From the NCBI GenBank assembly GCA_963921425.1, contig OY992832.1:1860001-1924000 (forward strand): a stretch of 64,000 nt of DNA. Reading direction: 5' to 3'. Each line of letters opens with the position of its first letter. Position 1 is the stretch's first letter. The translations under genes were made by a program, and so were the position numbers. The stretch comes from Dryas octopetala. Its lineage: Eukaryota > Streptophyta > Magnoliopsida > Rosales > Rosaceae. Positions 36,916-51,088 of the stretch are shown here, one piece after another. A model generated the notes under the pieces. It worked only from the letters and a program-made list of their open reading frames with translations, had not been told where the DNA came from and did not search any database.

Positions 36916-37457
36916 AACAATTAACATGCTAAATTGTTTTGACAAAAATAATTAAACTTAAACGGTTATGGTTTAGTATAATTTCAATTTACGGATGCAT
37001 ACTATTGTCTGTATGCTCACATGAGGAGAGTGATGAGAGAAGTAGAGATCAATTAAGGTTTTTTTTCCTAGTTCAACTTAAGTTGTTGGAATCCCAAATT
37101 TGATTGAAGATTTCTCAACTCAAACTCAAGGGAGTTGTGCTTTTAACTTGTTCATACGAGTTGTGCTTCACTTTTAAAGGCCCATCCAAATTGCAAGCCC
37201 TAGTGTCACGTGGTGATGGACCCATGAATCCTGAAGGTATATATATACTAGACCAAACGAATAACGGGAAAATCCCATTCCCCTCAAGCAGCCACAAGAA
37301 AAGCATAAAGTCCCTTCCCTGTCCTCCTCTGTTTATAATTTACTCCTCCAGGTTGCTTCAACACCCTCCTCCCTAGTCTGAGTGACAGAGTGGGAGAGAG
37401 AGAGAGAGAAGCCATAGAATACAACTAGAACTAGTAGTCGACTCTGTACTTTTTCTC
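36916..37457 (+). promoter_or_regulatory. Upstream region of the nardilysin-type gene
   Basis: No separate gene seen. A TATA-like tatatatata lies near 37220-37230, and an AG-rich leader (37391-37410) precedes the ATG at 37458. Confidence 0.4.
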
Positions 37458-39183
37458 ATGGGTCGGATTACTTTCTCGTCGGACGATATCGTAATAAAGT
37501 CTCCGAATGATAGACGATTATACAGATTAATTCAGCTTGAGAATGGCCTCTCTGCATTGCTCGTTCACGATCCTGAGATTTACCCAGAAGGGCCACCGCA
37601 ACACTCCAAGTCCCCTGAACACAGCGAAGCTGAAGAAGAAGAAGAAGAGGAAGAAGATGGGGACGACGAGGATGGAGAGGAAGGGGAAGATAGTGAAGGA
37701 GAGGATGAAGAGGACGATGAAGAAGGTGAAGAAGCGGAAGGTGGAACCGGTGAACTGAAAAAGAAGGGAAAGGGAGGTGCTTCTCAGACTAAGAAGGTTG
37801 GTCTATGATTTACATTCAGAATCTGCAATGCCCATCTCGCCTTGAGTTTTTTTTTTTGTATTATTGAAAACCCAGGTTTAGAAACTTGATAAAATCATGA
37901 AAATTGCTTATAGGTAGGAAAATAGTCTGAGTTTTTGTCTGCGTGATTGACTACCCGATTACAGCAGCTTCAAGATCACTGCTTGGTTGTCCAATATGAA
38001 CAAAACTGGGTTTGGTTGTATTATTAAGATTCCACTATCATTCTTTCTCTTAGAATCTTTGAGCAACCAAAAAGTTTGTATTTTTCATACAAATATTCAC
38101 ACAAAATGGTTAATTTTTTGAGCTTTGATGGTCATAATGTCAAGTGGCAACCTATCATGTATACTGCTTGTCTTTTTTTTAAAACATTTGTGATGTTTTG
38201 GTCATTCTGTTTCAAGGTCTAATTACTGAGAATGGCCTTGATCTCTAATATACTTAATTATTAGAATGATGTTTACTCAGCTCTATTACAAGCATTTGAT
38301 TTAATTGGATAATAAAGATGTTTGATCGTCTTTGCAGGCAGCAGCAGCAATGTGCGTAGGAATAGGCAGCTTCTCTGACCCTTTCGAGGCACAGGGGCTT
38401 GCGCATTTCCTAGGTTTGTGTTATACATGCACACATACTCTATCACATCTTATACTGAATGTTGGTATGCAGACATTACTGACAAATTGAAAGTTTTGCA
38501 GAACACATGCTCTTTATGGGGAGTACTGAGTTTCCAGATGAAAATGAGGTCTGTTTGTCCATTGAGTATTCGTTTTTTTTTTTTTGGTGACTTGTGGTTC
38601 GTGAATATTCTTAATTTACATTTGTATTCAACCTATACCTTATCGGAATGGATGCCATTCAGGAAAAATCAAATTTCACCTTTATCATAGCAATTGTATC
38701 TCGTAGTTCTTATATTGTTTTCGGGTCATTCGTTAAAAAGTTAAATGATTTTTTAATTAATTGCTTTTACTTGGTAAAACAGTTTTGTAACTTCCACTCA
38801 AGTTGAATGGGAGAATACTGTGTGCTATGTTATGGTTATGTGGCCGCTTGTTTTGACTCTTTTCTTTGCTAGTATGATAGTTACTTGTCCAAGCATGGAG
38901 GGTCATCAAATGCATACACAGAAGCAGAGCATACCTGCTACCATTTTGAAGTGAAACGGGAGTTTCTCAAGGGTGCCTTGAGAAGGTAAATACTAAGCTC
39001 TTCTTGCACTGAATATCAATAACTGAAGTCCATCGTTTTGAATATATTTTTTTGTCCAATGAAGTAAGGTTGTAGTTTTATTCCTGCATTGACATTGAAT
39101 CTTATCTTTGTCTCACTTATTGATAATAGCATTGAGTTGAAAAATATCGGTGATTCTCATACTTATGTTCCAAAACAAATGTG

Positions 39184-39253
<70 letters not shown>

Positions 39254-42200
39254 CATATAATGTTAATGATATTACCTGTTCTTATTGCACTAACTGTATT
39301 AGAAAATGTTGGGACTGAAATGAGGTTTTCCCTTTCAGATCAATAAGATCCACCAATGTGTTCATTTGTTGTCCCTCAACATCTTGTTATAATCATTTCA
39401 TTGAATTATACTCAAATGTATATCATTCGTTTTCAAATTAATATACAGGGTAAAATGTTATGTGTTCCATACGTTCCTATTGCAATATACTTAGCCAATA
39501 GAATGTATGTGGCTCTTTGTCTGAAATTCTCAAGTTGTATTTTTCTTATTTTACATTTCTATTCCAGAGAATTGGTTTATATTTATTTGGGCTCCTTGAT
39601 TTATCAGATTTTCTCAGTTCTTTGTTTCACCTCTGGTAAAAATTGAAGCCATGGAGCGAGAGGTACTGGCTATAGATTCAGGTGCTTGCCAGTCTTATCT
39701 TAGCTTATTGATTTCTGTTTTTCCTTTAAAAATGTCACATCTTTTGCTTACAGTAGTGCAGCATACAAAATTCTTATTGCTGAATGGTACTCCATATTGT
39801 TAAACAAAATGGAATGCAGAGTTCAACCAGGTTTTGCAAAATGATTCATGCCGCCTGGAACAACTTCAGTGCCATACCTCCTCTCCTGGTCACCCATTTA
39901 ATAGATTCTTTTGGGGTAAAACTTGAATCCACTGTGTATTTCTCTATCTCTCTCTCTCTCTCTATCTATCTCGGTTAAAATATATTTTATTTTGCATTGA
40001 ACTACTTTTTATTTTATGTATTCATGAAGGAAATAAGAAGAGCTTGGTTGATGCAATGGAAAAAGGGATCAACTTGCGGGAACAAGTACTGAAATTGTAC
40101 AGAGATTATTACCATGGTGGATTAATGAAGCTGGTTGTCATTGGCGGAGGTGAAAATTTTCCTTTCCTTTTTGTTCTTTAGTGATTATTTTATTTTGTTT
40201 TTACCATTATCTTGTGGGCATTGATTAACAAATATCATTTATTCTGTCATGTACCACATAGGGTGTGCTTGAATGGAAGTAATGAAGAATTTCAATTTGA
40301 CTTAGTTGATTTCAATCAAATTGCAGCTTTTTGAAGGATGTACTAATCTAGTCAGGGTTTCTGTTTTGCGGATGATTATATTGGATCTTGTGAGTTGGTA
40401 GAGGTCTATATTGGTGTACACATTAAAATTTTGTCATTAGGGGTGTTATGTTGGGGATAGTGGTGTTTTTGGCAATAGTTATTGGTACAAATGGCTCTAG
40501 TAAAAATGGAGATGGAATTTTTGGTGCTATTAGCGATTGAGTGGTGTAGTCGTACCGATGTTGATAGCTTGTAGTTATGATTGCTGCATCCAGTAAAATC
40601 ATTCCTGTTCATAGCATTTATGCATACAATTAACAAACCGAGTGGGATCTTTTACTGCCGGTGACTTTTCGAATCTATGTTATGTTAATTGTAATAATTC
40701 AAATTGCTGCAGAATCTCTTGACGTACTTGAGCTTTGGGTTATGGAATTGTATGGTAATGTCAAAAAAGGTCCCCAAGTAAATCTGGAGTTCAAGGCGGA
40801 AGGTCCTATTTGGAAAGCTGGAAAACTTTACTGGCTAGAGGCTGTCAAGGATGTTCATATACTAAACCTAACATGGACATTTCCATGTCTTCATCAAGAT
40901 TATTTGAAGAAACCAGAAGATTATTTAGCTCATCTCCTTGGGGATGGTAAGATGATTAATTATTAGCTAATTGTATGTAAATGATCATTCCTCTGCAGCG
41001 CACAGTGTTTTTTATTTTATTTTATTGAAAAAGTAATTTAAGTTTATAATTGTTAGTTTTCCTTCTTAAGGAAAAGCAGCTGTTATAATTCCTTTAGGTA
41101 GAGGTGTCTTGGAAACTTTGAGGCTTTTATATCCAAAGAAGGGAGCTCAAATGCTTCAGTCCCTTGTGCCACTTTCTTTTTGGATGATTTTTTTCCTTGG
41201 AATGGTCTTGTCCTTTCTTTTCCTGCATTAGATTTTGTTGTTTTGCATGTCATGTTCATTGCATACCATTCACTACATTTTACAATGGATTTAGTCCAGC
41301 TACACAGTGGTAAATTGACCTTTAATTATGAGCACTAAGTTATGGGTTTTCCAGAGGGCAGGGGAAGTTTGCATTTTTACCTTAAAGCCAAAGGGTGGGC
41401 AACATGTCTGTCTGCCGGTGTTGGGGATGAAGGGATGCACCGATCTTCTGTGGCTTATGTCTTTCGCATGTCTATACACCTCACTGACTCTGGATTGGAA
41501 AAGGTAGTATCTCTATTTTATCTTTAGAGAGTTTTTTGGTAGAATAACTTTGATTATTCCATTTCTGAGTTTTTATATCATCTTGGGGACCAACTGTAGT
41601 TTTGGATTTGCTTTCCTAGAGAATTTCGGACAACTTACTTATTTCATAGATTCTTACCTTAGCTTTTTCGACATGCATGGTTATGGGAAAGAATCTGTAA
41701 CTGAGGAGCAGGATTTGCACAATATTTATTATTTCTCATTTGCTATATGTGATGCTTATCTTGCAGATTTTTGAAATAATTGGTTATGTCTATCAATACA
41801 TTAAGTTATTGCGCCAAGTGTCTCCACAAGAATGGATATTTAAGGAACTTCAGGATATTGGGAACATGGAATTTAGATTCGCAGAGGAGCAGCCCCAGGA
41901 TGATTATGCTGCAGAACTTTCAGGTTTTCTTTTGTTAGCGAAAGTCCACATCTTTCCTTGGACATGCTTCACCTGACTGAAATTATTGCTGTTTTATAAA
42001 ACATAGTTTAGGATATCTGTATTCATGTCTTGTTAACTATTGTCAAAACTTCTACGTTGCAGAAAATTTACTACTTTATGCAGCAGAAAATGTTATTTAT
42101 GGGGACTATGTGTACAAGTTTTGGGATGAGGAGCTGATAAAATACGTTCTTGGCTTCTTCACACCAGAAAACATGAGGATTGATGTGGTATCAAAGTCCA

Positions 42201-45200
42201 CATTTAAGTCTGAAGGTAAATATTTGTATGCCCTTTATGTAGAGAGAGAGAGAGAGCATGCTTCTTGTCCATCTTACTGCATCTTATTATTTTGTTGTTC
42301 TCAATCTTATTTTAATATGGAATTATTGTAGAAATGTCTCTAGCAGGTATTTTGGTGCTACCCCTTACAATCTCATTATTTATGACTGAGAATGGGACCA
42401 TGCTTTGTCTCTCCCATTTTATTTGTTGAATTCTTCCTTTAGTATTTATTAACTGGATTTTACTAAGTTGAAACAAATATGATCGAACACTAACATTTCC
42501 TTCTGTTTTCTTTAACTGTTTCAGATTTCCAGTGTGAGCCTTGGTTTGGGTCACATTATACCGAGGAAGACATATCTCCATGTTTGATGGATTTGTGGAA
42601 GGACCCTCCAGAAATTGATGCTTCATTGCATCTCCCTTCAAAGAATGAGTTCATTCCTTGTGATTTTTCCATCCGTTCTGATAATTCAAGCCTTGATCTT
42701 GCAATTATATCTTATCCGAGATGTATACTTGATGAACCATTAATTAAGTTCTGGTACAAGCTCGATAATACTTTTAAACTTCCGAGGGCAAATACATACT
42801 TCCGTATCAATTTGAAGGGTGGATATGGTAATGTGAAGAGTTGTGTTTTGAATGAACTATACATTCACCTTCTTAAAGATGAGCTGAATGAGATTGTATA
42901 TCAGGTTAATGTCTTGTCTCTTATAACTAATGTTTTTGTGCTTCAGTTTAGATGGCTGATGACATTTATTTTGTATTTATATACGTTTTAAGGAACACTA
43001 CTTGCATTTAGTTCAGTTTTGTATCTCTCTGCAGTCTGCATTCAAATGTTTTCAGCAGAAGGGACTTGGATGCTATAGTGGCTATATAGTACAGACTAGA
43101 AAATTAGTGTGCCTCCAAACAAAATATCTTCTGTTACATTTTCCTTATGTAAATCAGATCAGAAATTATAGATGCGTTTTGTTTTCCAAATCTTTTTAAG
43201 ATTGCGCTATCTTCTCTTCAATTTCCATTCTTCATGAGTTTTCAATTACTTAACAAATTTCTCTCATTTTAATCTTCTTAATATTTTGTAAATCAGTTGT
43301 AAATTTTATAATTTATACTGGAAGTGTCCCCCAGCCTTACTTAGCTCAGTTTTGGGAACTAAAGAACCATTTGATCAAGGCCTGTTTTCTAAGGGTGTAC
43401 TTGGTCTAGTTGATGCTGTATTCATCAATATAGATCATTCTGTTCTGATTGACTTAGGGACCTAGTTTTTCATGCCAAAGATGCTTTTAGAATCTATACA
43501 TGAGAGGAACATTTGTTCTCTGCTTGCAGGCCATTGTTGCCAAGCTGGAAACCTCTGTATCTGTATTTAGTGACAAGCTGGAGCTGAAGGTCTATGGTTT
43601 CAATGATAAGCTTCCAGCTCTCTTGTCAAAAATATTGTCAACAGCCAAAAGTTTCTTGCCAACTGAAGATCGTTTTAAGGTATGTGTGGTGTAGCCTTTC
43701 GTTTCCATCATCCACTGTATGTGTAGTTTAAGTTTGGTAATGCATATAGATGAGATTTACCTCGATGGTTTCTGGCTTGTCTATGAGTTTTGACATAGTG
43801 ACACTTTAACAGGTTGTTAAAGAAGATATGAAGCGAACGTTAAAGAACACCAATATGAAGCCTCTGAGTCACTCATCATACTTGAGACTGCAAATTTTGT
43901 GTCAGAGTTTTTATGATGTAGATGAGAAGTTGCATGTTCTAAATGAATTGTCTGTTGCTGATTTGAAGTCATTTATTCCCGAGCTTTGTTCCCAGGTACA
44001 CTACACATATATGTCATGATGAATATTTGTAATAGATTACTGTAGTCAATCCATTAAACTCAACATTGTCCTCCAGCCAGGTCTTTTCCATGAAAGAACC
44101 ATGTTGTAACTTGATAAGTGGAGAGTGATATGTTATAGTGAAAGCATTGGAGAGGCTGCTAAATATGAATCAAATAATTATTTTTGGAGTTTTCTTATAA
44201 CATATTTCCTATATTGCTTTTAGAATTATTTTAATTCAGGATTTGCTTACTACGTACGCTCTCAATATATACAGATGTACATCGAGGGCCTTTGCCATGG
44301 CAATTTGCTAGAAGAAGAAGCAATTTGCCTTTCAAATATATTTAAAATGAACTTTTCTGTACAACCACTTCCTATTGAATTGCGTCATAAAGAATATGTT
44401 ATTTGTCTTCCTCCTGGTGCTAACCTCATTAGAGATGCCAGTGTGAAGAATAAGTCGGAAACGAACTCTGTGATTGAGGTAACTCAAAATGATAATTTCT
44501 TTTGGTATTCTATATATAAATATGCATTTTCTTTGTCTTATCTTCTTGGTTTTGGTTCCATATTGCAGCTATATTTTCAAATTGAGCCGGAATTGGGGAT
44601 TGAGTCCACCAAATTGAAGACATTGATAGATCTTTTCAATGAAATTGTAGAGGAACCACTTTTCAATCAGCTAAGGTGACTTTATTTGAGGCCGAAAGTA
44701 TTAAATATTGACTAGCTAAAGAACCTGAATCTGATAATATATTTTATTTGGGGCCGGATGATATATAATTGTCTTTCTATCTGGAAACAGGACAAAGGAG
44801 CAGCTTGGGTATGTCGTTGAGTGTAGCCCACGGATAACATACCGTGTTTTTGGCTTTTGTTTCTGTGTTCAGTCATCTGAATACAGCCCAATCTACTTAC
44901 AAGGGAGAGTTGACAATTTTATAAATGGTCTGGAAGAATTGTTGGTACGCATTCAAGGTCCCTTCTAAATGCTCTGCTAGTTTATGGTTTTTCCCCAATT
45001 TTTCTTATCAACATTGCATAAATTTTTTCACTGTTGTGTACTAGTAGTATACCTTATTATTTTGTGCTAAGTGTGACATATGGGATCTTGAAATTTGAGG
45101 CTCCCTAATGATAGATATATTAGGCATTTCTATTTTGTGGAAAACTTTTCTTGCATCTGATTTGACTGTGTTACGCCCTACTTCCAAGTTACCTGGCTTC

Positions 45201-46043
45201 TTAATTGTTTACTCCCAAAGTGCTTCTTGCTTATTGTTTCCGCATTGGAATTTCTGATATTGAAAATATGACGGTATTTGCAGGAAGGGCTCGATGATAA
45301 TTCCTTTGAGAATTATAGAGGTGGGCTAATGGCAAAGCTATTGGAGAAAGATCCATCCCTCACATATGAAACTAATCGATTTTGGAATCAGATTATTGAT
45401 AAAAGGTACTGTATATATCCTCTGTGGTTGGTCTAGATTGTAATTTCAAAGAGTACATTTTAAGATCTTTCAATTGAATGGATTTACCAACAAGGGTTGA
45501 GGGGAATGGTCAGGCCCATGGTTTGCTCCCATGTGGTCTGGGGTTCAAATCCCCTCAAGGTACCTACCTAGCTATATGCTAGAGTTTCCTGCCTCCTAAA
45601 GATTGTAGGGTTCGGCACGAAGCCCCAGTTTCTATCCCGGGTCCGTGAAGCGAGTGTGGGGGATTTCTGGGTATCAAAAAATGAAAAATAAATGGATTTC
45701 ATGTCATATATATATTGGCTTAAGACTTAAGAGGCTTTTTTGTTTTGGATTTTGAGCTTCCTAATGCTTATCCTGACTCTAATACATGTTGATCTACAGG
45801 TATATGTTTGACTCGTCGAAAAAGGAAGCAGAAGAACTCAGAAGCATTCACAAGGAGGATGTTATCAACTGGTACAAAACTTATTTGCAACAATCATCTC
45901 CCAAGTGTCGGAGACTTGCAATTCGAGTGTGGGGTTGCAACACTGACATGACAGAGGCTGAAGCACGAGCAAAGTCTATAGAAGTCATTGAAGACCCTGT
46001 AGCCTTTAAGATGTCATCTAAGTTCTATCCTAGCATTATTTAA
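37458..46043 (+). CDS. NRD-like: Nardilysin-like zinc metallopeptidase, family M16A
   Basis: Nineteen exons: 37458-37796, 38338-38413, 38502-38548, 38873-38985, 39608-39681, 39820-39915, 40030-40149, 40713-40946, 41355-41503, 41767-41923, 42063-42215, 42525-42904, 43530-43679, 43813-43995, 44275-44478, 44569-44675, 44791-44944, 45284-45405 and 45800-46043; total 1033 aa. The inverted zinc motif HFLEH is at 136-140 (ligands H136 and H140, catalytic E139), and the third ligand E217 fits HxxEH-x76-E exactly. Residues 57-95 are almost all Glu and Asp, the acidic insertion that separates nardilysin from insulin-degrading enzyme. The inactive second-half M16 repeats follow; RTKEQLGYVVECSPR in the C-terminal half is a conserved substrate-channel motif. 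Family members cut short basic peptides; the plant substrate is unknown. All catalytic residues are intact. Confidence 0.95.
39191..39250. repeat. (TG)n microsatellite in nardilysin intron 4
   Basis: About 29 uninterrupted TG units preceded by a short TA run. A likely polymorphic marker. Confidence 0.95.
45486..45690 (+). mobile_element. tRNA-derived SINE in nardilysin intron 18
   Basis: ggggttcaaatcccc at about 45540 is a perfect pol III B-box core, preceded by an A-box-like atggtcaggcccatgg. The 3' end is A-rich. The 9 bp aatggattt occur directly on both sides (45477-45485 and 45691-45699) as a target-site duplication. About 205 bp, sense to the host gene. Confidence 0.85.
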
Positions 46044-49000
46044 AAATAATATGGACCATCTTTGAATATTTGATAGAAAGTGAAGCATTACAAACATTGA
46101 AGGCCTTAGTTTTGACCAGCTTGTAGGTGAGGTCAATATAAGCAGCTGGAAAATGAAAGTGAAGAACAAAAACTTTTACCAATGTGTTGGGATTATAGAT
46201 ACATTCATGTAACATTACATTGATTTGGTTACCAAAAATGACATTGATTTGAATATTTATTAATAAAGTGAAAATTGTGATAAAATTCATTCCTTGCCCT
46301 GAGGTTTTCAAATCCATTTTCTGCAGAAAGTAAATGGTAAGTATCCTTTTTAACATCCCACTATATGGGGGTTATATAAGTTTACCAACAGCTAATTATA
46401 CGAAATATGCCCTGTTTCTAGTACCAATCAATTGGATATGCAGACTCTTCATTTCTCCTTAATGATTAATCAATTTGAAAGGTGTTGGTTTATCTGATGC
46501 TTCTGGAAAAAGCCTCAGGTAAATTCTTGACCCTCCCAGCATGACAGGCTTGAACATGCAAGTATGCAACTAACATAAGAAGCCCAATTTCATAAATGGG
46601 ATGAAGCGAAATAAACCCAAGAGGACCATGTTGGGTCCAAGCACATGGTGGGGTTTGGGTTGTGTGATTGAGTTGCATCTCCGTAGGAGCTTATGTGGGG
46701 TCCATGTGGGCTCTGATTAAGATTAAGACCATGTCCTTATTTTTTCCCTACTAGAAAAGTGAAAACAGTTTGGGTCCTTTGGGAGGTCTATTCTCTTTCC
46801 AAGAAACTCATCGACAAGTCCCTGTGAAGATAAACAAATCCTCATGCCCCCCTGTCGATCATTTGGCTTATCCAGTGCTCTGGCCATGGACGTCTTGAGG
46901 TTTTGGTCACAATCCTGTTCCTACCAACATTTGCTCAAAAATTATAATTAAAATGGAAAAAAAGATTAAAAAAAAATCTGTGTTGTGTGGCTCAAATTGT
47001 TCAAATTTCTGCCACTAGATTCCTTCTGTGGGGTTTTACTAGGCTAATTAAGGCCCTGCCATGTGTTATGTTGGTGTTAGTTTTTTTATTGTTGGGAATG
47101 TTGGTCTTGTTTTTCTGCAATTTAAGAAGAGTACAATAAGATCCAAGTATTAAACAAAGGGTTGCAATCAAAAATCTAAATGTACTAGATTTACCAAATA
47201 CCAAGGGTATGCTTAAGAAGATTTTGAATGCATATAGTGTTAAAATTAGGCAGAGAGAAGTGAATCAGAGCTTGAGAATCAAAATCCGAAGACAATCCTG
47301 GAAAAATATACGCAATCTGCATTAAAAGATTGGTGGTTCTGATGCAATATTCCTGGAGAGCAATTACTACTATAAAAGTAGAAAATTAAACCCCAAACCC
47401 AACTCAAATATTGAAATATAGATCCTGTTCAGGATAGGACAAGAACTGTATTGAAGCCAAAGGAAGTAGGTTTTGACATGGGACAAAACCGATGGTTTAA
47501 GATGCTTCCTCAACTTCATTTCTCGTAGATTACAAAATAATATTGTTGTTAATTTGTTACATTTTATATTTATGAATACTTTGAAGAATCAAGATTGGTG
47601 AAACTAATGATGCATGAACACTACAGGCCGCAAAGATGGAACTTGCATGTGCTCCTAAGTTGGTAGGACCGACATGATCTATTTGTATGATATATCTCCA
47701 ACCTCAGACATTTCTTGCAAATAAATATATAACATTGTTTTATTTTTTCGACCAAAAAAAAAACATAGTTTTATTTTATTTTTGTGAACTTAAATGATGG
47801 TTTTATCATGCAAGTACAAAATAGCTAGAATTAGATACAGCTTAATCATAATAAAAACTCATAAAGATTGTAATAAAATGAGTGCATGTAAAACGACCTT
47901 TATAATCTGAACAGTGAGAAAGCATTTTTATTTAATAACTTATTTTTCTTTCTTAATTAAGTCAATACATATGAAATTGTAATCGATTTGTATAAAGTTA
48001 CGAGGGAAACATAATCCCAAAATATATGCATACAACAAAGTCCAAATAAACCTGCCACATCTTCAAAGGACTTGTTCTATATAATATATCTCATTGTTCT
48101 CTGCAAAATTTACAACTGCTAGCAGCTAGCTTGGTGTATCCTACTACCATTTTCACTTTAAAATGCCTTGGTCGGTAGATGAGAGTAAATCATTGTCGTT
48201 TCTAATGAAGATAGTATCCATAAAAAATTGTTGATATTTAATATTAGTTATATATGTCGTTAATGATGGTTCATGCACACTCAAGCTTGTTAGCAATTAG
48301 TAATGAAACTATCTATATAGAATAATAGATTGTGATGATCGACACCAGTAATTGGGATTTTGTATGCTAGTGATTTGTTTTCTCTACTTCCTGCGCCCAT
48401 ATATATATATATATAAAACATATTATATGACAATTAATTATATATTTGAGATGAAAAGTTGGAAATAACATGAAGAGAGAGTGAACCAAAACTCATAAAA
48501 GAAAAAAAGGAATTTACTGTTTGTTGCAGATTGCTAGCACCATGTCATAGGTTGCTCTATTTTCTCTTTAATTGAGACTTTTAATATTATAAAAGAAAAA
48601 CCCTAAATAAATAATTTCATCATTGCTCTGTTTTTTTTTGGTCATCATTGCTCTTAAACGCCTCAAACCTCAAGTTCTCAGCTACATGTCTTAATTGGGC
48701 GGTCCAAAATTCATAACTGGCATCTCAGCTCAGCCCTGTGAAGTCTCTAGTATTAATGTAAGTCGGCCACCCATGTGACCCAACGTCCCAACAAAAAGCG
48801 GACATACAAATTCCTAGATGTTCCCCATGTCCACGTAACACCAGAGTTAACTCTTCAGATACAAATAATAAATGTACATTTAACAATATACATACAATAT
48901 ATATATATATATAATTGAAAATGTCTTGTGAAACAGTTTGATAATATAATAGCTAATGATAGTATTAGCTAGGAACAGTTTTTCCCTTTTTAATCAAATA

Positions 49001-49944
49001 ATATTGAAGAAGGGAACTCGAACTATGAGATCTCAAACGATAAGGATAAATACTCTTAATCACTAAAGTTACAAATCTATTAATGAGTCGCTAAGATTTT
49101 GATGTTATTGGTATGCAATTTTAAAGCTTTTAAAGCTTTTGTACTTGGATAACCAGCATTGAATTGCATTATTTAGCTAGAAACCTATTAGTGCAATAAT
49201 TTTACTGAGACCTTAACACTATATATGTGGGGCATTTATTCTTGTGATAAAACATCACACATGCACAATGAAGACTTGGAAAGCCTGCTTGCAGAGTCTC
49301 ACAAAGGGTGTTTTAGTTTTACAAAGCCAGATGCTTAAAAGTTTTGGTGCACTGTCAAGCTGCCCTTTAATTGTTCCTCATTACTTAGGCCACAATTTGG
49401 GCACCTAAATGGAAGGATCAGAAATTAAAATACTTCACATTCCATGTTTTCATTGAGCAAAATCTTCTGCGCGCCATGTGCAAAGATACCATTATCTGTT
49501 AAGACCCTACCATTAATTCAACAAATACAAGGCATTCAACTTTCTTTGGCCCCAAACCAAAGGCTATGCCCCACTTAATTCAAATTAAGAAAACCAAAAT
49601 CACTGTCATCAAAGAAAATCAGATTATGTGACTCAAAAAATTGCAGGAAATGGCTGAGAAATGCATGTGGAGAAGTTTGGCCCACTGGCCTAGCGGTTGG
49701 TAATCCCAACCAGAACCAGCGCATGTGCACTTGATTTTCTCAATCACTTCAGTTGTGGTCTGCTTTGAAATTGTGAAAACCCTCCCTGCCTAGTGTGTTT
49801 GTGCAACTCACTCATTCAGTTTCCTTATAAATAGAGGTCCCCCTCGTGCACTCAAACCACAAAGCAAGCAACACCTGCTCTCAATAACAAAGCTCCTCCT
49901 CCTTTGTTTCTCTTCCTATTGATCTTATCAAAAAAAGCCATAAA
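46044..49944. other. Intergenic region between nardilysin and expansin genes
   Basis: About 3.9 kb, AT-rich, with (AT)n runs near 48402-48413 and 48898-48912. No gene, intact tRNA or bounded transposon could be supported. The last 120 bp hold the expansin promoter and leader. Confidence 0.5.
49826..49833 (+). promoter_or_regulatory. TATA box of the expansin gene
   Basis: tataaata lies 112 bp before the ATG at 49945 and predicts transcription start near 49860. Confidence 0.8.
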
Positions 49945-51088
49945 ATGGCAGCTCAGGCATTGTCTTTTGCTCCTCTCCTTTTTATCATTCTCTTCAAGCT
50001 ACACCTTCATGGTACTGCTGCTTATTATGTCGGATGGGACAGCGCTCATGCCACTTTTTATGGCGGCGGGGATGCCCAAGGCACAATGGGTAAGTCCAAA
50101 ACTCAAGTATTAATTAACATGTTATGTTATCAGACTGTCAAGTCATATCATGATTTCACTAGTTTGTTCTTTTTAAGACTTCGGTTTGATATTTGATTTG
50201 GCATTTTGCAGGTGGGGCATGTGGTTATGGAAATCTGTATAGCCAAGGGTATGGAACCAACACTGCAGCTTTAAGCACAGCCTTGTTTAACAATGGCTTG
50301 AGCTGCGGCGCTTGTTATGAAATGCGATGCAACAATGACCCAAGATGGTGCCTCCCTGGAACCATCACAGTTACTGCCACAAACTTCTGCCCCCCTAACT
50401 TTGCACAGTCCAATGATAATGGTGGTTGGTGCAATCCTCCTCTCCAGCACTTCGATTTGGCAGAGCCTGCTTTCTTGCAAATTGCAAAATACCGTGCAGG
50501 AATTGTTCCTGTTTCCTTCAGAAGGTAGGACATAAAGTTAGAAAGTGAATTTCTTTGCTTGTCACAAGTTTGGTAGATTTAACTTTTTTTCTTGTCAGAA
50601 AGTCTGACATGTTATATTATCATACGAACAATATCAATCATTGATTAAGTAGATTCTTATTTAAATATATAGTCGAGAGTCAACAACTTAACATGCTAGA
50701 TATTTGGAAGACGAAGATTACCTAATTCGGGTTTGCTGCATTATAGCCATAACTAATGGGAAGTGTTTGTATTGTTCTTGACAGAGTGCCTTGTGTGAAG
50801 AAAGGAGGAATAAGATTCACCATCAATGGCCACTCCTACTTCAACCTGGTTTTGATCACCAACGTGGGAGGTGCAGGGGATGTGCATTCAGTTTTAATCA
50901 AGGGGTCAAGAACAGGGTGGCAACCCATGTCAAGGAACTGGGGGCAAAACTGGCAGAGCAACTCATACCTGAATGGCCAGAGCCTGTCCTTCCAAGTCAC
51001 CACCAGTGACGGTAGAACTGTCACAAGCTACAATGCAGTGCCTGCTAATTGGCAGTTTGGTCAGACATATCAAGGGGGTCAATTTTAG
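49945..51088 (+). CDS. EXPA-like (EXPA8 type): Alpha-expansin
   Basis: Exons 49945-50089, 50212-50524 and 50785-51088 encode 253 aa, with the standard two-intron expansin A structure. Residues 1 to about 25 form a signal peptide. The mature protein opens with the six-stranded double-psi beta-barrel domain, which carries the conserved [20 protein letters not shown] and the HFD motif in [11 protein letters not shown]. The C-terminal CBM63-like domain has the conserved aromatic residues W in [14 protein letters not shown]. Alpha-expansins loosen cellulose-xyloglucan contacts in acid growth without hydrolysis. All key features are intact. Placement next to bZIP and RPS26 relatives supports orthology with Arabidopsis EXPA8, but a tree would be needed. 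Confidence 0.95.

Noticed and set aside
42312-42641. Minus-strand 109-codon open frame in the nardilysin gene
   Set aside because: It lies opposite an intron and exon of a well-supported gene and has no domain signal.
49681-49711. A-box-like tggcctagcggttgg, considered as a tRNA gene
   Set aside because: No B-box, no cloverleaf and no acceptor-stem pairing within the expected distance.
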